Assembly: GCA_052387255.1 (NCBI GenBank)
Contig: JBQTJI010000024.1
Span: 1-64,000 of the forward strand
Direction of reading: 5' to 3'
DNA: 64,000 nt
DNA from: JBBQXK01 sp052387255
Lineage (GTDB): Bacteria; Pseudomonadota; Alphaproteobacteria; Rhodobacterales; Rhodobacteraceae
Of the stretch, positions 1 through 7,809 are shown in pieces (positions within the stretch are counted from its first letter, which is position 1; every line of letters begins with the position of its first letter). The notes below the pieces were generated by a model, which was given only the letters and a program-made list of their open reading frames with translations, had not been told where the DNA came from and searched no databases. Both the position numbers and the translations under genes were made by a program.

Positions 1-272
1 GTCATGTGCGGGAACAGGGCATAGGACTGGAACATCAGGTTCACCGGGCGGCGGTTCGGCGGCACCGCCGTCACGTCCTGCCCGTCGATCAGGATGCGCC
101 CCGCACCTGGCACCTCGAACCCCGCCAGCATCCGCAGCAGCGTGGTCTTGCCGCTGCCCGAGGCCCCCAGCAGCGCGAAGAACTCGTTCTCGGCGATGTC
201 CAGGCTGACCCCGTCCACCGCCCGCACCGTGCCGAACCGCTTTTCGATGCCCTCGATGCGCAGCAGCGTCAT
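1..272 (-). CDS. potA: Polyamine-type ABC transporter ATP-binding protein (PotA-like), partial at window edge
   Basis: Only the first 90 or so codons are in the window; the gene runs off the left edge. The protein starts at the ATG ending at 272 and shows a Walker A motif (GASGSGKTT) near residues 36-44 and the Q-loop stretch MFQSYALFPHM at the cut, typical of the spermidine/putrescine PotA family. It energises uptake through the two permeases encoded just upstream on the same strand. Its start overlaps the stop of potC by ATGA, so translation is probably coupled. The signature motif, Walker B and C-terminal regulatory domain cannot be seen here. Confidence 0.9.
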   Translation of the reverse strand, partial: MTLLRIEGIEKRFGTVRAVDGVSLDIAENEFFALLGASGSGKTTLLRMLAGFEVPGAGRILIDGQDVTAVPPNRRPVNLMFQSYALFPHM

Positions 273-1060
273 TGCCCCGGCACCCGTCCGGCATTCACCC
301 GCTGCGCCAGGGCCAGCGCGGTCACGCTGACCGCCATCACCAGCGTCGCCAGCGCGTTGATCTCGGGCGTCACGCCAAAGCGGATCATCGCATAGATCTG
401 CATCGGCAGCGTGGTGGACGCCCGGCCCGCCCCGGCGGTGAAGAAGGCGATGATGAATTCGTCGACCGACAGCGTGAACGCCAAGAGCGCCCCCGCGATG
501 ATGGCCGGGGCCAGCACCGGCAGCACCACCCGGCGGTAGGACGTGAACGCCGATGCCCCGAGATCCGCCGAAGCCTCCAGGATCGCCCAGTCGAACGACG
601 TCAGCCGCGCCCGCACGACGGCGCAGACAAAGGCCAGGTTAAACACCACGTGCGCCAGGATGATGGTGTGCAGGCCCATCGTGACCCCGAGCAGCGAGAA
701 GAACGACAGAAGCGCGATGGCCAGCACGATGTCGGGAATGATCATGGGCGCAAAGACCAGCGCCTCGAGCGCGCGGCCCCGGCGGCGGCGCAGTTCCGTC
801 CCCAAGGCCAGCATGGTGCCCAGCACCGTGGCCAGCAGGGTCGACACCAGCGCCACCCCCAGCGTGTTGCCCGCCGCCTGCAGGATGTCGTCATTGGCCA
901 GAAGGGCCCCGTACCATTTCACCGAAAACCCGGTCCAGGCCGTGGGCAGGCCGCCTTCGTTGAACGACAGCGCCACCAGCACCGAGATCGGTACATAGAG
1001 GAACGCGAACACCACGCCCAGGATCAGCAGCATCAGGCGGTGGCGGGCCGGGCTAGGCAT
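269..1060 (-). CDS. potC: Polyamine-type ABC transporter permease (PotC-like)
   Basis: A 263-residue inner-membrane permease of the PotC/BPD_transp_1 family. Six hydrophobic segments are visible, beginning with the N-terminal helix MLLILGVVFAFLYVPISVLV. The EAA loop that docks on the ATPase reads EASADLGASAFTSYRRVVLP. It pairs with the PotB-like permease to form the substrate channel. The gene overlaps potB by 8 bases and potA by 4, so potD-potB-potC-potA form one minus-strand operon. Substrate assignment to polyamines rests on the family and the PotD-like binding protein, not on a visible binding site. Confidence 0.9.
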   Translation of the reverse strand: MPSPARHRLMLLILGVVFAFLYVPISVLVALSFNEGGLPTAWTGFSVKWYGALLANDDILQAAGNTLGVALVSTLLATVLGTMLALGTELRRRRGRALEALVFAPMIIPDIVLAIALLSFFSLLGVTMGLHTIILAHVVFNLAFVCAVVRARLTSFDWAILEASADLGASAFTSYRRVVLPVLAPAIIAGALLAFTLSVDEFIIAFFTAGAGRASTTLPMQIYAMIRFGVTPEINALATLVMAVSVTALALAQRVNAGRVPGQ

Positions 1061-1898
1061 CGCCGCGCGCGCCCCGCTCGGCCGCCAGCGTCTGCAGGAA
1101 CAAGAGCCCCATCATCAGCGCGATCAGCACCATCGACAGCGCGGCACCGAACGGCCAGTCGTTGGCCGTCAGGAACTGCGCATAGACGACGTTGCCGATC
1201 ATCTGGAACTGCCCGCCGCCCAGCAGTGCCGGCGTCACGAAGTTCCCGATCGACAGCACGAAGACGAACACGAACCCCACCGCGATGCCCGGCAGCGTCA
1301 GAGGCAGGGTGATGCGCCGGAACGTGGTCCAGCCGCCCGCGCCCAGATCATGGCTCGCCTCGGCAATCTCGGGGTTCAGGCGCGACAGGGGCGCATAGCA
1401 GGCCAAGACCACGAAGGGCAGATAGGAATAGACCAGCCCCGTGATCACCGCGCCCTCGTTGTACAGCATCTGCGGCAACTCACCCTCATGCCCCAGCCAG
1501 CGCGCCGCCTGCACCACCAGCCCCTCGCGGTTCAGCAGCACGATCCAGGCATAGGTGCGGATCAGGTAGTTCGACCAGAACGGCAGCACGGCAAGGAACA
1601 AGAGCACCGGCTGGCGGCGGCGCGGCATTGCGGCGATGGCATAGGCCGCGGCATAGCCCAGCACGCAGGCGATCAGCGCCGCCGTCCCCGCCACGCGGGC
1701 CGAGTTGAGAAAGATCGCGCCATAGAGCGGGTCCAGGACCAGCGCCAGATTCTCGAACGTCGGCGTATAGTCGATGCCGCCGTACAGCCCCCGCCGAAAG
1801 AACGCCAGCGCCAGGATCAGCCCGCAAGGCACCACCATCAGCACCGTCAGCCAGCCCAGCGCCGGCGCCATCAGGAGAGGGGACGCCCGCTGCGCCAT
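1053..1898 (-). CDS. potB: Polyamine-type ABC transporter permease (PotB-like)
   Basis: A 281-residue multi-pass membrane protein. The start chosen (MAQRASPLLM, ATG at 1898) places the first transmembrane helix (LGWLTVLMVVPCGLILALAF) close to the N terminus, as in PotB; the open frame extends further upstream but that part overlaps potD and is not protein-like. The EAA loop reads EASHDLGAGGWTTFRRITLP, followed by the GNFVTPALLGGG stretch common in PotB/HtuB permeases. It is the first permease after potD with a 26-base gap. Confidence 0.9.
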   Translation of the reverse strand: MAQRASPLLMAPALGWLTVLMVVPCGLILALAFFRRGLYGGIDYTPTFENLALVLDPLYGAIFLNSARVAGTAALIACVLGYAAAYAIAAMPRRRQPVLLFLAVLPFWSNYLIRTYAWIVLLNREGLVVQAARWLGHEGELPQMLYNEGAVITGLVYSYLPFVVLACYAPLSRLNPEIAEASHDLGAGGWTTFRRITLPLTLPGIAVGFVFVFVLSIGNFVTPALLGGGQFQMIGNVVYAQFLTANDWPFGAALSMVLIALMMGLLFLQTLAAERGARGDA

Positions 1899-1924
1899 GG
1901 ACCGCCCGACCGCCTGCGCCCTGC

Positions 1925-2968
1925 CTATTGCGCCGCCTTGATCTCGGTCACGATGCGCGAATATTCGCGCTGCGCCTCGCCGACATCGCGCAGCTGCTCG
2001 TAGCCCAGCAGCACCTCGGGCGTGATGCCCATGTTCGGATAGGTCTGGGTCAGGCTGGGGTCCAGCCCCTCCATCGCCGCCTTGTTCGGCACCTTGTACA
2101 GGATGTTCTCGGCCGTCCAGCGGTGCGTCTTGGCGTCGAGGACATAGTTCACGAACGCATAGGCCGCGTCCTTGTTCTGCGACTTGGCCAGGATCACCAT
2201 CGTGTCCACCCACAGGTCCGACCCCTCGGACGGGATCACGTACCTGATCGCGGCATTCTCGGCGATGCCATAGTTGCACCAGCCGTCCCAGGCCTGCACC
2301 ATCACCGCCTCGCCCGACACCAGCTTGGCGTAAAAGGTGGTGTCGTCATAGGCCAGCAAGGTCTTCTTGGCCGCGATCAGCGCGTCGCGCACCCGTGCCA
2401 GCGCGCCTGCTTCCGTCTCGTTCACGCTCAGGCCATTGGCCAGGAACCCTGCGGCCAGAAGCCAGCGGTCGGTCGCCAGCATCGTCGTCTTGCCCGCGAC
2501 ATCCGCCGCCGGGGCCAGAAGGTCGTTCCACGATGTCGGGGCCTCGGCGATCAGGTCGGACCGGTAGCACAGCCCCGTCGTGCCCCAGGCATAGGGCACC
2601 GAAAAGGTGTTGCCCGGATCATGCTCCAGCGCCATCGCCTGGGGATAGAGGTTGGCCAAGTTCGGCAGGCGCGCGGGGTCCAGCGTCTCGGCCAGCCCCA
2701 GGTTGTTCAGGATCTCGGCAAAGGGCGAGGACACGAACACCACGTCATAGCCCGCCCCGTTCGCGGCGATCAGCTTGCCCATGATCTCTTCGTTGGTGGC
2801 GTGCGGCACCATTTCGGCGGCCATCCCGGTCTGGGCGGTGAAGGTGGCGATGGCATCGGGGGCCATGTAGCCGTCCCAGTTCGAGATCACGAGGGTCTGG
2901 GCGACGGCGGCGGAACCGAACAGCGCGGCCGTCAGGCCGGTGGCAAGGGTCAGTGTCGTGCGGGTCAT
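1925..2968 (-). CDS. potD: Periplasmic spermidine/putrescine-type binding protein (PotD-like)
   Basis: A 347-residue periplasmic binding protein. Residues 1-23 form a Sec signal peptide ending AAVAQ. The mature chain starts TLVISNWDGYM, the characteristic opening of PotD/PotF proteins, and has the usual acidic and aromatic ligand residues (WDGW, SEGSDLWVDTM). It captures substrate for PotB/PotC. The ATG at 2968 is preceded by AGGGAGTAT. It is the first gene of the operon and faces the divergent GntR regulator across a 150-base promoter region. Ligand could be putrescine, spermidine or a related cation. Confidence 0.9.
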   Translation of the reverse strand: MTRTTLTLATGLTAALFGSAAVAQTLVISNWDGYMAPDAIATFTAQTGMAAEMVPHATNEEIMGKLIAANGAGYDVVFVSSPFAEILNNLGLAETLDPARLPNLANLYPQAMALEHDPGNTFSVPYAWGTTGLCYRSDLIAEAPTSWNDLLAPAADVAGKTTMLATDRWLLAAGFLANGLSVNETEAGALARVRDALIAAKKTLLAYDDTTFYAKLVSGEAVMVQAWDGWCNYGIAENAAIRYVIPSEGSDLWVDTMVILAKSQNKDAAYAFVNYVLDAKTHRWTAENILYKVPNKAAMEGLDPSLTQTYPNMGITPEVLLGYEQLRDVGEAQREYSRIVTEIKAAQ

Positions 2969-3036
2969 GCGATACTCCCTGTTCTTGTGGTTGCACGCCA
3001 CCACACGTCCTTCATGGCGCGTTTTCGGCAGTATGA

Positions 3037-3065
3037 ATTGACATAGAAATACGTCAATCTGTATT
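3037..3065. promoter_or_regulatory. Inverted repeats between potD and the GntR-type gene, likely operator
   Basis: In the 151-base divergent intergenic region two overlapping inverted repeats stand out: ATTGAC-N10-GTCAAT at 3037-3058 and AATAC-N8-GTATT at 3048-3065. The stretch is AT-rich in an otherwise very GC-rich sequence. The position between a transporter operon and its divergent regulator suggests that the GntR-type protein binds here. The role is inferred from symmetry and position. Confidence 0.5.
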
Positions 3066-3119
3066 CTTCGACGACGCCAGGCCGCCCTGCGGCACCGCCA
3101 AGCCGACAGGAGGACGCCG

Positions 3120-4070
3120 GTGGGACACGTGCCGGTCGTGCAGGACCGCAGCGGAAACAGCCACGCCCTGCTGGCCCGGCAAGTGTTCGATCTGGCACAG
3201 CTGCGCGGCCTCAAACGCGGCGACCGGCTGCCTGAACAGGTCTTTGCCAGGGCCTGCGGGGTGTCGCGCACACCCATGCGGGCGGCGTTCAAGCTGTTGT
3301 CCGAGAATGATTTCCTTTGGCATGAGCAAGGCTTTGGCTATCGTCTGGCGGTCGACCCCGAGGCTGGGGCCGACACGCTGTTGCGCCGCCTCGACCGGCT
3401 GGAAAGGCCGCTGGCCGACCGCATCCTGGCCGACCGCTCGGCCCGCAGGCTGGACGACGTGCTGTCGGTCGCGGCCCTGTCGCGGCGCTATGGCGTCACG
3501 CGGGGCGTGGTATCGAATGCGCTTTTCGTACTGCAACAGGAGGGAATCGTCGCCCGCGCCCCCGGCCAGGCCTGGAGCTTTCGCCCCATCCTCGACACCG
3601 CCGCAGCCCTGGGGGAAAGCCTGGAGTTCCGCCTGATCCTGGAACCCGAGGCGATCCGCACGCCGGGTTTCGCGCTCGATGCGGCACGGGCGCGGCAGAA
3701 CCGGATTGACACCGCCGAGGCGCTGGCAACCCCGCCGGGCGGGCTGGCGGCGGCCGTGTTCCACCGCATCGACACCGGGTTCCATGCGCTGATCGCGCGG
3801 GGTGCCAGCAACCGGTTCGTGCGCGACGTGCTTCTGGCGCACCACCGGCTGCGGCGGATCACCCAGACGGAAATCGCCACGCCCGAGTTCCGCCTTCGCC
3901 AGGCGCTCGAGGAACACATCGCGATCCTCGACAGCCTGGAGCGGCGGCAGATGGACGTGGCCGCCGACCGGATGGTGCTGCACCTGCGCCTGTCGCGCAA
4001 CCAGCGCCCCGACGCGGCCAACCGGGGCAGCCCGCCCCTGCCGCCGCAGCCCGACCGGGCCGCCCCGTGA
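3120..4070 (+). CDS. GntR/FCD-type transcriptional regulator
   Basis: A 316-residue regulator starting at GTG 3120 behind a strong AGGAGG (3108-3113). Residues about 15-75 form a winged helix of the GntR type (RLPEQVFARACGVSRTPMR). A second helix-turn-helix-like stretch lies around residues 105-150 (LSRRYGVTRGVVSNALFVLQ). The C-terminal half (about 160-290) is helical and FCD-like, with spaced histidines that could bind a metal or ligand. Two DNA-binding-like segments in one chain are unusual for this family. It is divergent from the polyamine transporter, which it probably controls. Confidence 0.75.
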   Translation: MGHVPVVQDRSGNSHALLARQVFDLAQLRGLKRGDRLPEQVFARACGVSRTPMRAAFKLLSENDFLWHEQGFGYRLAVDPEAGADTLLRRLDRLERPLADRILADRSARRLDDVLSVAALSRRYGVTRGVVSNALFVLQQEGIVARAPGQAWSFRPILDTAAALGESLEFRLILEPEAIRTPGFALDAARARQNRIDTAEALATPPGGLAAAVFHRIDTGFHALIARGASNRFVRDVLLAHHRLRRITQTEIATPEFRLRQALEEHIAILDSLERRQMDVAADRMVLHLRLSRNQRPDAANRGSPPLPPQPDRAAP

Positions 4071-5389
4071 ACCGCGCCGTGACGGCCCCGGTCATCGCGT
4101 TCTTCCCCGAGGCCAGCTTCGGGGCCGCGCTGAACTGCGTGGCCATCGCCCAGGCGCTGGCGCGGCGCGGCGCGCTGCCGCTGTTCCTGTGCCATCCGGG
4201 CTTTACCGGCGTCTTCGCCGACTACGGGTTCAAGGAGGTCCACCTGCCCGGCCCCGCCGCGCCCCCGCGCGCCGCCGACCACTGGCAGGCCTTCATCCAG
4301 CGCCACGCCGCGCATTTCGACCTTTCGGCGCTGGACCAGCTGCACAGCTATGTCGGCCCGACGTGGGAGGCCATCGTCGATACCGTCGCCGAGGCCGAGG
4401 CCGGGCTGACCGCAACGCTGGCCCGCCTCCGCCCCGACCTGATCGTGCTCGACAACGTGGTGATGTTTCCCGCCGTGGCCCGTGGCCCCTGCCCCTGGGT
4501 GCGTGTGGTCTCCTGCGCCGAAACCGAAGTGCCCGACCCTGCCGTGCCGCCCTGTCTGTCCGGGCTGGCCCCTGACGACCCTGGCTGCACCGCCTTCGCA
4601 GCGGCGGCGCTGGCCGCCACCGCCCCGGCCCATGCCCGCTACAACGCCTTTCGCCGCGACTGCGGCCTGCCGCCCCTGCCTGCCGGCCAGTTCCTCGAAC
4701 CCTCGCCCACGCTGAACCTGCTGCTTGCGCCCGAACCGGTGCGCTACCGCCGCGCGCGGCCCCTTGCCCCCCCGCAATGGGTGTTCCTGGACGGCTGTGT
4801 CCGGCAGGAAGCACCCTACGAGGTGCCGGTCCTGCCCGCCAACGACGGTCCGCTGGTCTATCTCAGCTTCGGCTCGCTCGGGGCCATCGACACCGACCTG
4901 ATCGGGCGCATGATCCGGGTGTTCGCGACCCTGCCCGCGCGGTTCCTGGTCAATGTCGGGCACCGCATCGAGGCCTATCGCCAGGTGCCCGACAACGTCT
5001 ATCTGGGCACCTGGTTTCCGCAGCCCTCGGTCGTCGCGCAGTGCGATCTGTTCATCCACCACGGCGGCAACAACAGCTTCTGCGAGGCGCTGGTGTGCGG
5101 CGTGCCCTCGCTGGTGATGCCCTATTGCTGGGACGGCCACGACAACGCCCAGCGCGCCGCCGCGACCGCCACCGGCGCGCGGCTGGACCGGGCGCACTGG
5201 ACCGACGCCGACCTGCGCGAAACGGTGCAGCGGCTGCTGGCCGACGCGCCGATGCGCGCCCGCCTGGCTCAGGCCGCCGCCCGGATGGCCCGCCATCCGG
5301 GACCGGAGGTCGCCGCAGCGGCGATCCTGGGCTGCCTGGCGGGCCGACAGGCGCACGCGGACGGCCGGCGGCTCGGCAGCACCGGCTGA
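4067..5389 (+). CDS. GT1/UGT-like glycosyltransferase
   Basis: A 440-residue protein starting at GTG 4067, overlapping the regulator stop by GTGA. The fold is GT-B: N-terminal Rossmann half (about residues 9-210) and nucleotide-sugar half (about 255-420). The donor-binding motif reads HHGGNNSFCEALVCGVPSLVMP, typical of UDP-glucuronosyl/glucosyltransferases and macrolide glycosyltransferases. LVYLSFGSLG is the usual strand-loop at the start of the second domain. Acceptor unknown. Coupling to a GntR regulator beside a polyamine transporter is unexplained; it may be a regulator-linked detoxification enzyme. Confidence 0.75.
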   Translation: MNRAVTAPVIAFFPEASFGAALNCVAIAQALARRGALPLFLCHPGFTGVFADYGFKEVHLPGPAAPPRAADHWQAFIQRHAAHFDLSALDQLHSYVGPTWEAIVDTVAEAEAGLTATLARLRPDLIVLDNVVMFPAVARGPCPWVRVVSCAETEVPDPAVPPCLSGLAPDDPGCTAFAAAALAATAPAHARYNAFRRDCGLPPLPAGQFLEPSPTLNLLLAPEPVRYRRARPLAPPQWVFLDGCVRQEAPYEVPVLPANDGPLVYLSFGSLGAIDTDLIGRMIRVFATLPARFLVNVGHRIEAYRQVPDNVYLGTWFPQPSVVAQCDLFIHHGGNNSFCEALVCGVPSLVMPYCWDGHDNAQRAAATATGARLDRAHWTDADLRETVQRLLADAPMRARLAQAAARMARHPGPEVAAAAILGCLAGRQAHADGRRLGSTG

Positions 5390-5464
5390 CCATGAAGGTC
5401 GGGATGTCGGACTTCCTTGCCGCGCCATCTTCCGGCCCGAACGGCCACCCCCGTCTGTCCGCAT

Positions 5465-5731
5465 TCAGCCGCTCACCTCGACGGCGGCGATGCCGGGATC
5501 GGCGCGGTGGGCCAGTGCCAGCAGCCGATCCAGATGGTGGGTGGTGACGAAGGCGGCAAGAAACCGCGTGGGGGTCTTCAGCCGCAAGTGCCCCTCGGGC
5601 GCGGCCAGCGGTACCAGCATCGCGAACCACGCGGCAAAGAGGGCGGGGTTCTCGGCCTGCAGCGCAAGTTGCACCATCTGCCAGAGGCCCTGCCCCTCGG
5701 GGCGCTTCGCTGGCCATCTTGGCCCGACTGC
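5465..5731 (-). pseudogene. Fragment of a DnaA-like plasmid replication initiator (DnaA N-domain)
   Basis: The open frame from 5731 to 5465 has no good start and is bounded upstream by a TGA at 5732-5734. Its translation (LWQMVQLALQ...FAAWFAML...LRLKTPTRFLAAFV...IAAVEV) follows the DnaA N-terminal domain pattern: LW, F..W, hydrophobic-P-x-RF, then a closing VEV. In Rhodobacteraceae such domains occur in DnaA-like plasmid initiators. The rest of an initiator is absent, so I read this as a C-terminal remnant. An ATG at 5677 would give a 70-residue protein, which could alternatively be a real small gene. Confidence 0.5.
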
Positions 5732-6026
5732 TCAGCCCGGCGTTAATCCCGGTTGTGCAACGGCTAGCGTTGAGTTGTTCGATTCTGTCAAGCGTCCGCG
5801 AAGGTCGCGGATCGGGGCGGGCTGTCAAACAGCGAAAGCTGCGGTATCATTGGCAATGGGGGACATCCTGGGCGTCACCCCAACGCGCAGAAATGCCCCC
5901 TCAACCCGTGGCGTAAGCGCGCACATGTCCCCTCATGATGTAGCAGGACTGCCCCGCCTGCGCACCAAGGGCCGAATCAGTCCGGGCCCTCATCCGCCGC
6001 GTTCTCGCCTGCCGTTCCTGCCCTGT

Positions 6027-6050
6027 CCGATTTCCCCGCGGGGAAATCGG
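6027..6050. repeat. 24-bp perfect palindrome, left copy (parS-like)
   Basis: The sequence from 6027 to 6050 is its own reverse complement, with core TTTCCCCGCGGGGAAA. An almost identical copy sits at 7488-7511, on the other side of parB. Palindromic centromere sites next to parAB are characteristic of alphaproteobacterial replicons, so this is a candidate ParB-binding site. It abuts the start of the parA fragment. A terminator is less likely: there is no T-run and no loop. Confidence 0.7.
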
Positions 6051-6052
6051 CC

Positions 6053-6355
6053 TTGCCCAAAGAGTTCCTCGACGTGCGGTTCCTTCTGACCCGGTACGAG
6101 CCCGGCAACGACCTGCACCGCGCGATGCGCAATGCCTTCGGCAAGGTCTTTGGCGACAGGATGACGATGCACCCGGTCGAACATACCCGCGCGGTCGAAC
6201 AGTCGGGGCGGTTCCTCGCCTCGATCTACGAAACCGACTATCGCGACATGACGCGCGAGACCTGGCGGCGGGCGCGGGCCGCCTTCGATCAGGCCTATGA
6301 AGAGTTTCGCGGCCACATGCATGCCGCCTGGGACCGCATGGAGGATGGGGCATGA
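6053..6355 (+). pseudogene. parA: C-terminal fragment of a ParA/RepA-type partition ATPase
   Basis: About 100 residues from a possible TTG at 6053 match the end of plasmid ParA/RepA ATPases: FLLTRYEPGN, then FGDRMTMHPVEHTRAVEQSG, then ETDYRDMTRETWRRAR and a final AAWDRM. The Walker A, switch and deviant Walker motifs, normally in the preceding 250 or so residues, are missing, and the upstream frame does not encode them. It overlaps parB by ATGA as in an intact parAB operon. The truncation point lies at the 24-bp palindrome, suggesting loss by recombination there. Confidence 0.75.
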
Positions 6356-7446
6356 CGAAGAAACGCCGGATGTTCGACATCGACCTTCCCGATGGCGAAG
6401 ACCCGATCCCCGAGGATCTGGAAACCAAGTCGATGGACAGTCCCCGTCGCGGCCCGATGGCGACGGCCATCGGCGAGGCGGGGGATGCCGCGCGCCACCG
6501 CGCGGCGGTCGAGGCCGACATCCGCGCCGAGAACGACGCGCTGGCGCAGGAACTGGTGCGGCTGAAACGGCTGGGGCTGATCGTCGATATGGTTCCCGTG
6601 GCATCGGTGCGGACCGGCCGCCTGACGCGCGACCGCTCGCGGACGGCGGACCTCGAGATCGACGACCTCAAGGCCTCGCTCCGCGCGGTGGGCCTGTCCA
6701 ACCCGATCCGCGTGGTGGCGGACGGGGCAGCGGGGTTCGAACTGGTCCAGGGCCTGCGGCGGTTGTCGGCCTATCGCGCGCTCTTGGACGAAACCGGCGA
6801 TCCGGTCTGGGCCACAATCCCCGCGGGGATGATGCCGGCAGGCGAGACGCTGGACATGCTGTACCGCCGGATGGTGGACGAAAACCTGATCCGCAAGGAC
6901 GTGTCCTTTGCCGAAATGGCCAACCTGGCACGGGCCTATGCCGAGGATGGCGTCGGCAACTGCGCCGATCTGGACGAGGCGGTGAACCGCCTCTACGCCT
7001 CGGCCAGCCCGCAGAAGCGCAGCTACGTGCGCCGGTTCGCCCTGCTGATGCGGGCGCTGGACAAGCATCTGGACCATGCGCCGGCGATCCCCCGCGCCCT
7101 GGGCCTGCAACTGGCCGACCGGATCGAAGCGGATGCAGGGGCGAAGGTGCGGCTGGTGGCCGCGCTGCGCGAGGCCGGCCCGCGTGACGAAGACACCGAG
7201 ATTGCCGTGCTGCGGCGGTTCCTGGCGGGGCAGGCCGCGCCGCTGCCGGCGCGGGGGCGGGGCGCGCCGCGCGGCGTGCGGCGGGGGCGGTTGACGCTGG
7301 CGGTGCCGGTGGGTCCTGGCGGCGTGCGTGCGACGGCGACGACCGGCAAGGTCGAACTGCGCGCCGACATGGACTTTTCCGCATTGGCGCGTGACCGGCT
7401 TGAAGCCGCCATCGAGGCCTTCTTTGCCGTGCTGGACGCCGACTGA
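6352..7446 (+). CDS. parB: ParB/RepB-family centromere-binding protein
   Basis: A complete 364-residue ParB-type protein. The N terminus is basic and ParA-contacting (MTKKRRMFDIDLP). Around residues 80-180 is the ParB N-domain-like region ending VDENLIRKDVSFAEMANLARAY, the conserved ENL-R-D-S-E box. A helix-turn-helix region (about 195-235, SASPQKRSYVRRF) and a dimerising C terminus follow. It should bind the flanking palindromes and segregate the replicon. Its ParA partner is only a fragment here, so function would need a ParA encoded elsewhere. Confidence 0.85.
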   Translation: MTKKRRMFDIDLPDGEDPIPEDLETKSMDSPRRGPMATAIGEAGDAARHRAAVEADIRAENDALAQELVRLKRLGLIVDMVPVASVRTGRLTRDRSRTADLEIDDLKASLRAVGLSNPIRVVADGAAGFELVQGLRRLSAYRALLDETGDPVWATIPAGMMPAGETLDMLYRRMVDENLIRKDVSFAEMANLARAYAEDGVGNCADLDEAVNRLYASASPQKRSYVRRFALLMRALDKHLDHAPAIPRALGLQLADRIEADAGAKVRLVAALREAGPRDEDTEIAVLRRFLAGQAAPLPARGRGAPRGVRRGRLTLAVPVGPGGVRATATTGKVELRADMDFSALARDRLEAAIEAFFAVLDAD

Positions 7447-7487
7447 ACCCCCCGCAGAGGCATCGGCTGCGCCGAAGCGCGTGACCG

Positions 7488-7511
7488 GCGATTTCCCCGC
7501 GGGGAAATCGC
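7488..7511. repeat. 24-bp perfect palindrome, right copy (parS-like)
   Basis: A second perfect palindrome (7488-7511) 42 bases after the parB stop. It shares 22 central bases with the copy at 6027-6050 and differs only in the outermost pair. Together the two copies bracket the parA fragment and parB. It also marks the end of homology of the tyrosine-recombinase fragment on the minus strand. Confidence 0.7.
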
Positions 7512-7722
7512 TCAGGGGCAGGGGGCGGTCGGCCAGGGACACCGGGCGGAACAGCGGTCCATCGGTGAACCCGGTCACCTCCAGCCAGTGCACCAGGGCG
7601 CGGGCAGCGCGGCCCTTCATCGGCAGGCGCGGGGCCTGATCCTTTTTCGTGGTCTTGGTCTCCCGCAGCCGGATCCAGACGAGGCCCTTGGCCGCAAAGT
7701 CGTCGCGCCCGATATCCTCGAC
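7512..7722 (-). pseudogene. Internal fragment of a tyrosine recombinase/integrase
   Basis: Minus-strand translation from 7722 gives IRLRETKTTKKDQAPRLPMK, then RAARALVHWLEVTGFTDGPLFRPV. This is the segment of phage-type integrases that precedes the catalytic HxxR box (KT-x-PL, AL..WL, DGPLFR). A TAG at 7723-7725 closes the frame upstream, and the homology stops at the 24-bp palindrome. Both the N-terminal arm and the catalytic HxxR...Y end are missing, so it is inactive. Divergent placement before DUF1403 and ScpB-like genes suggests an old recombinase-DUF1403-scpB module. Confidence 0.6.
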
Positions 7723-7726
7723 CTAT

Positions 7727-7747
7727 TGGACATACCGGTGTTGTCCA
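7727..7747. promoter_or_regulatory. Inverted repeat TGGACA-N9-TGTCCA with ACCGGT centre
   Basis: Arms TGGACA (7727-7732) and TGTCCA (7742-7747) flank a central ACCGGT. It lies just upstream of the DUF1403 gene and at the broken upstream end of the recombinase fragment. It could be an operator for the DUF1403-scpB pair or a leftover recombinase core site. Only the symmetry is directly visible. Confidence 0.35.
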
Positions 7748-7809
7748 TGAAGCGGCGCTTGTGACGATCATCTCTGGCCAAAACCGCCGTGCCGAGCTAC
7801 CTTTCCGGC

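Noticed and set aside
3488..5464. A 658-codon open frame on the minus strand across the regulator and glycosyltransferase genes
   Set aside because: It is antisense to two well-supported genes, has an Arg/Gly/Gln-rich composition typical of GC-rich shadow frames, and shows no recognisable domain.
6027..6050. The palindrome read as a transcription terminator
   Set aside because: It has no loop, no T-run, and a near-identical copy flanks parB on the other side; a parS-like or recombination role fits better.
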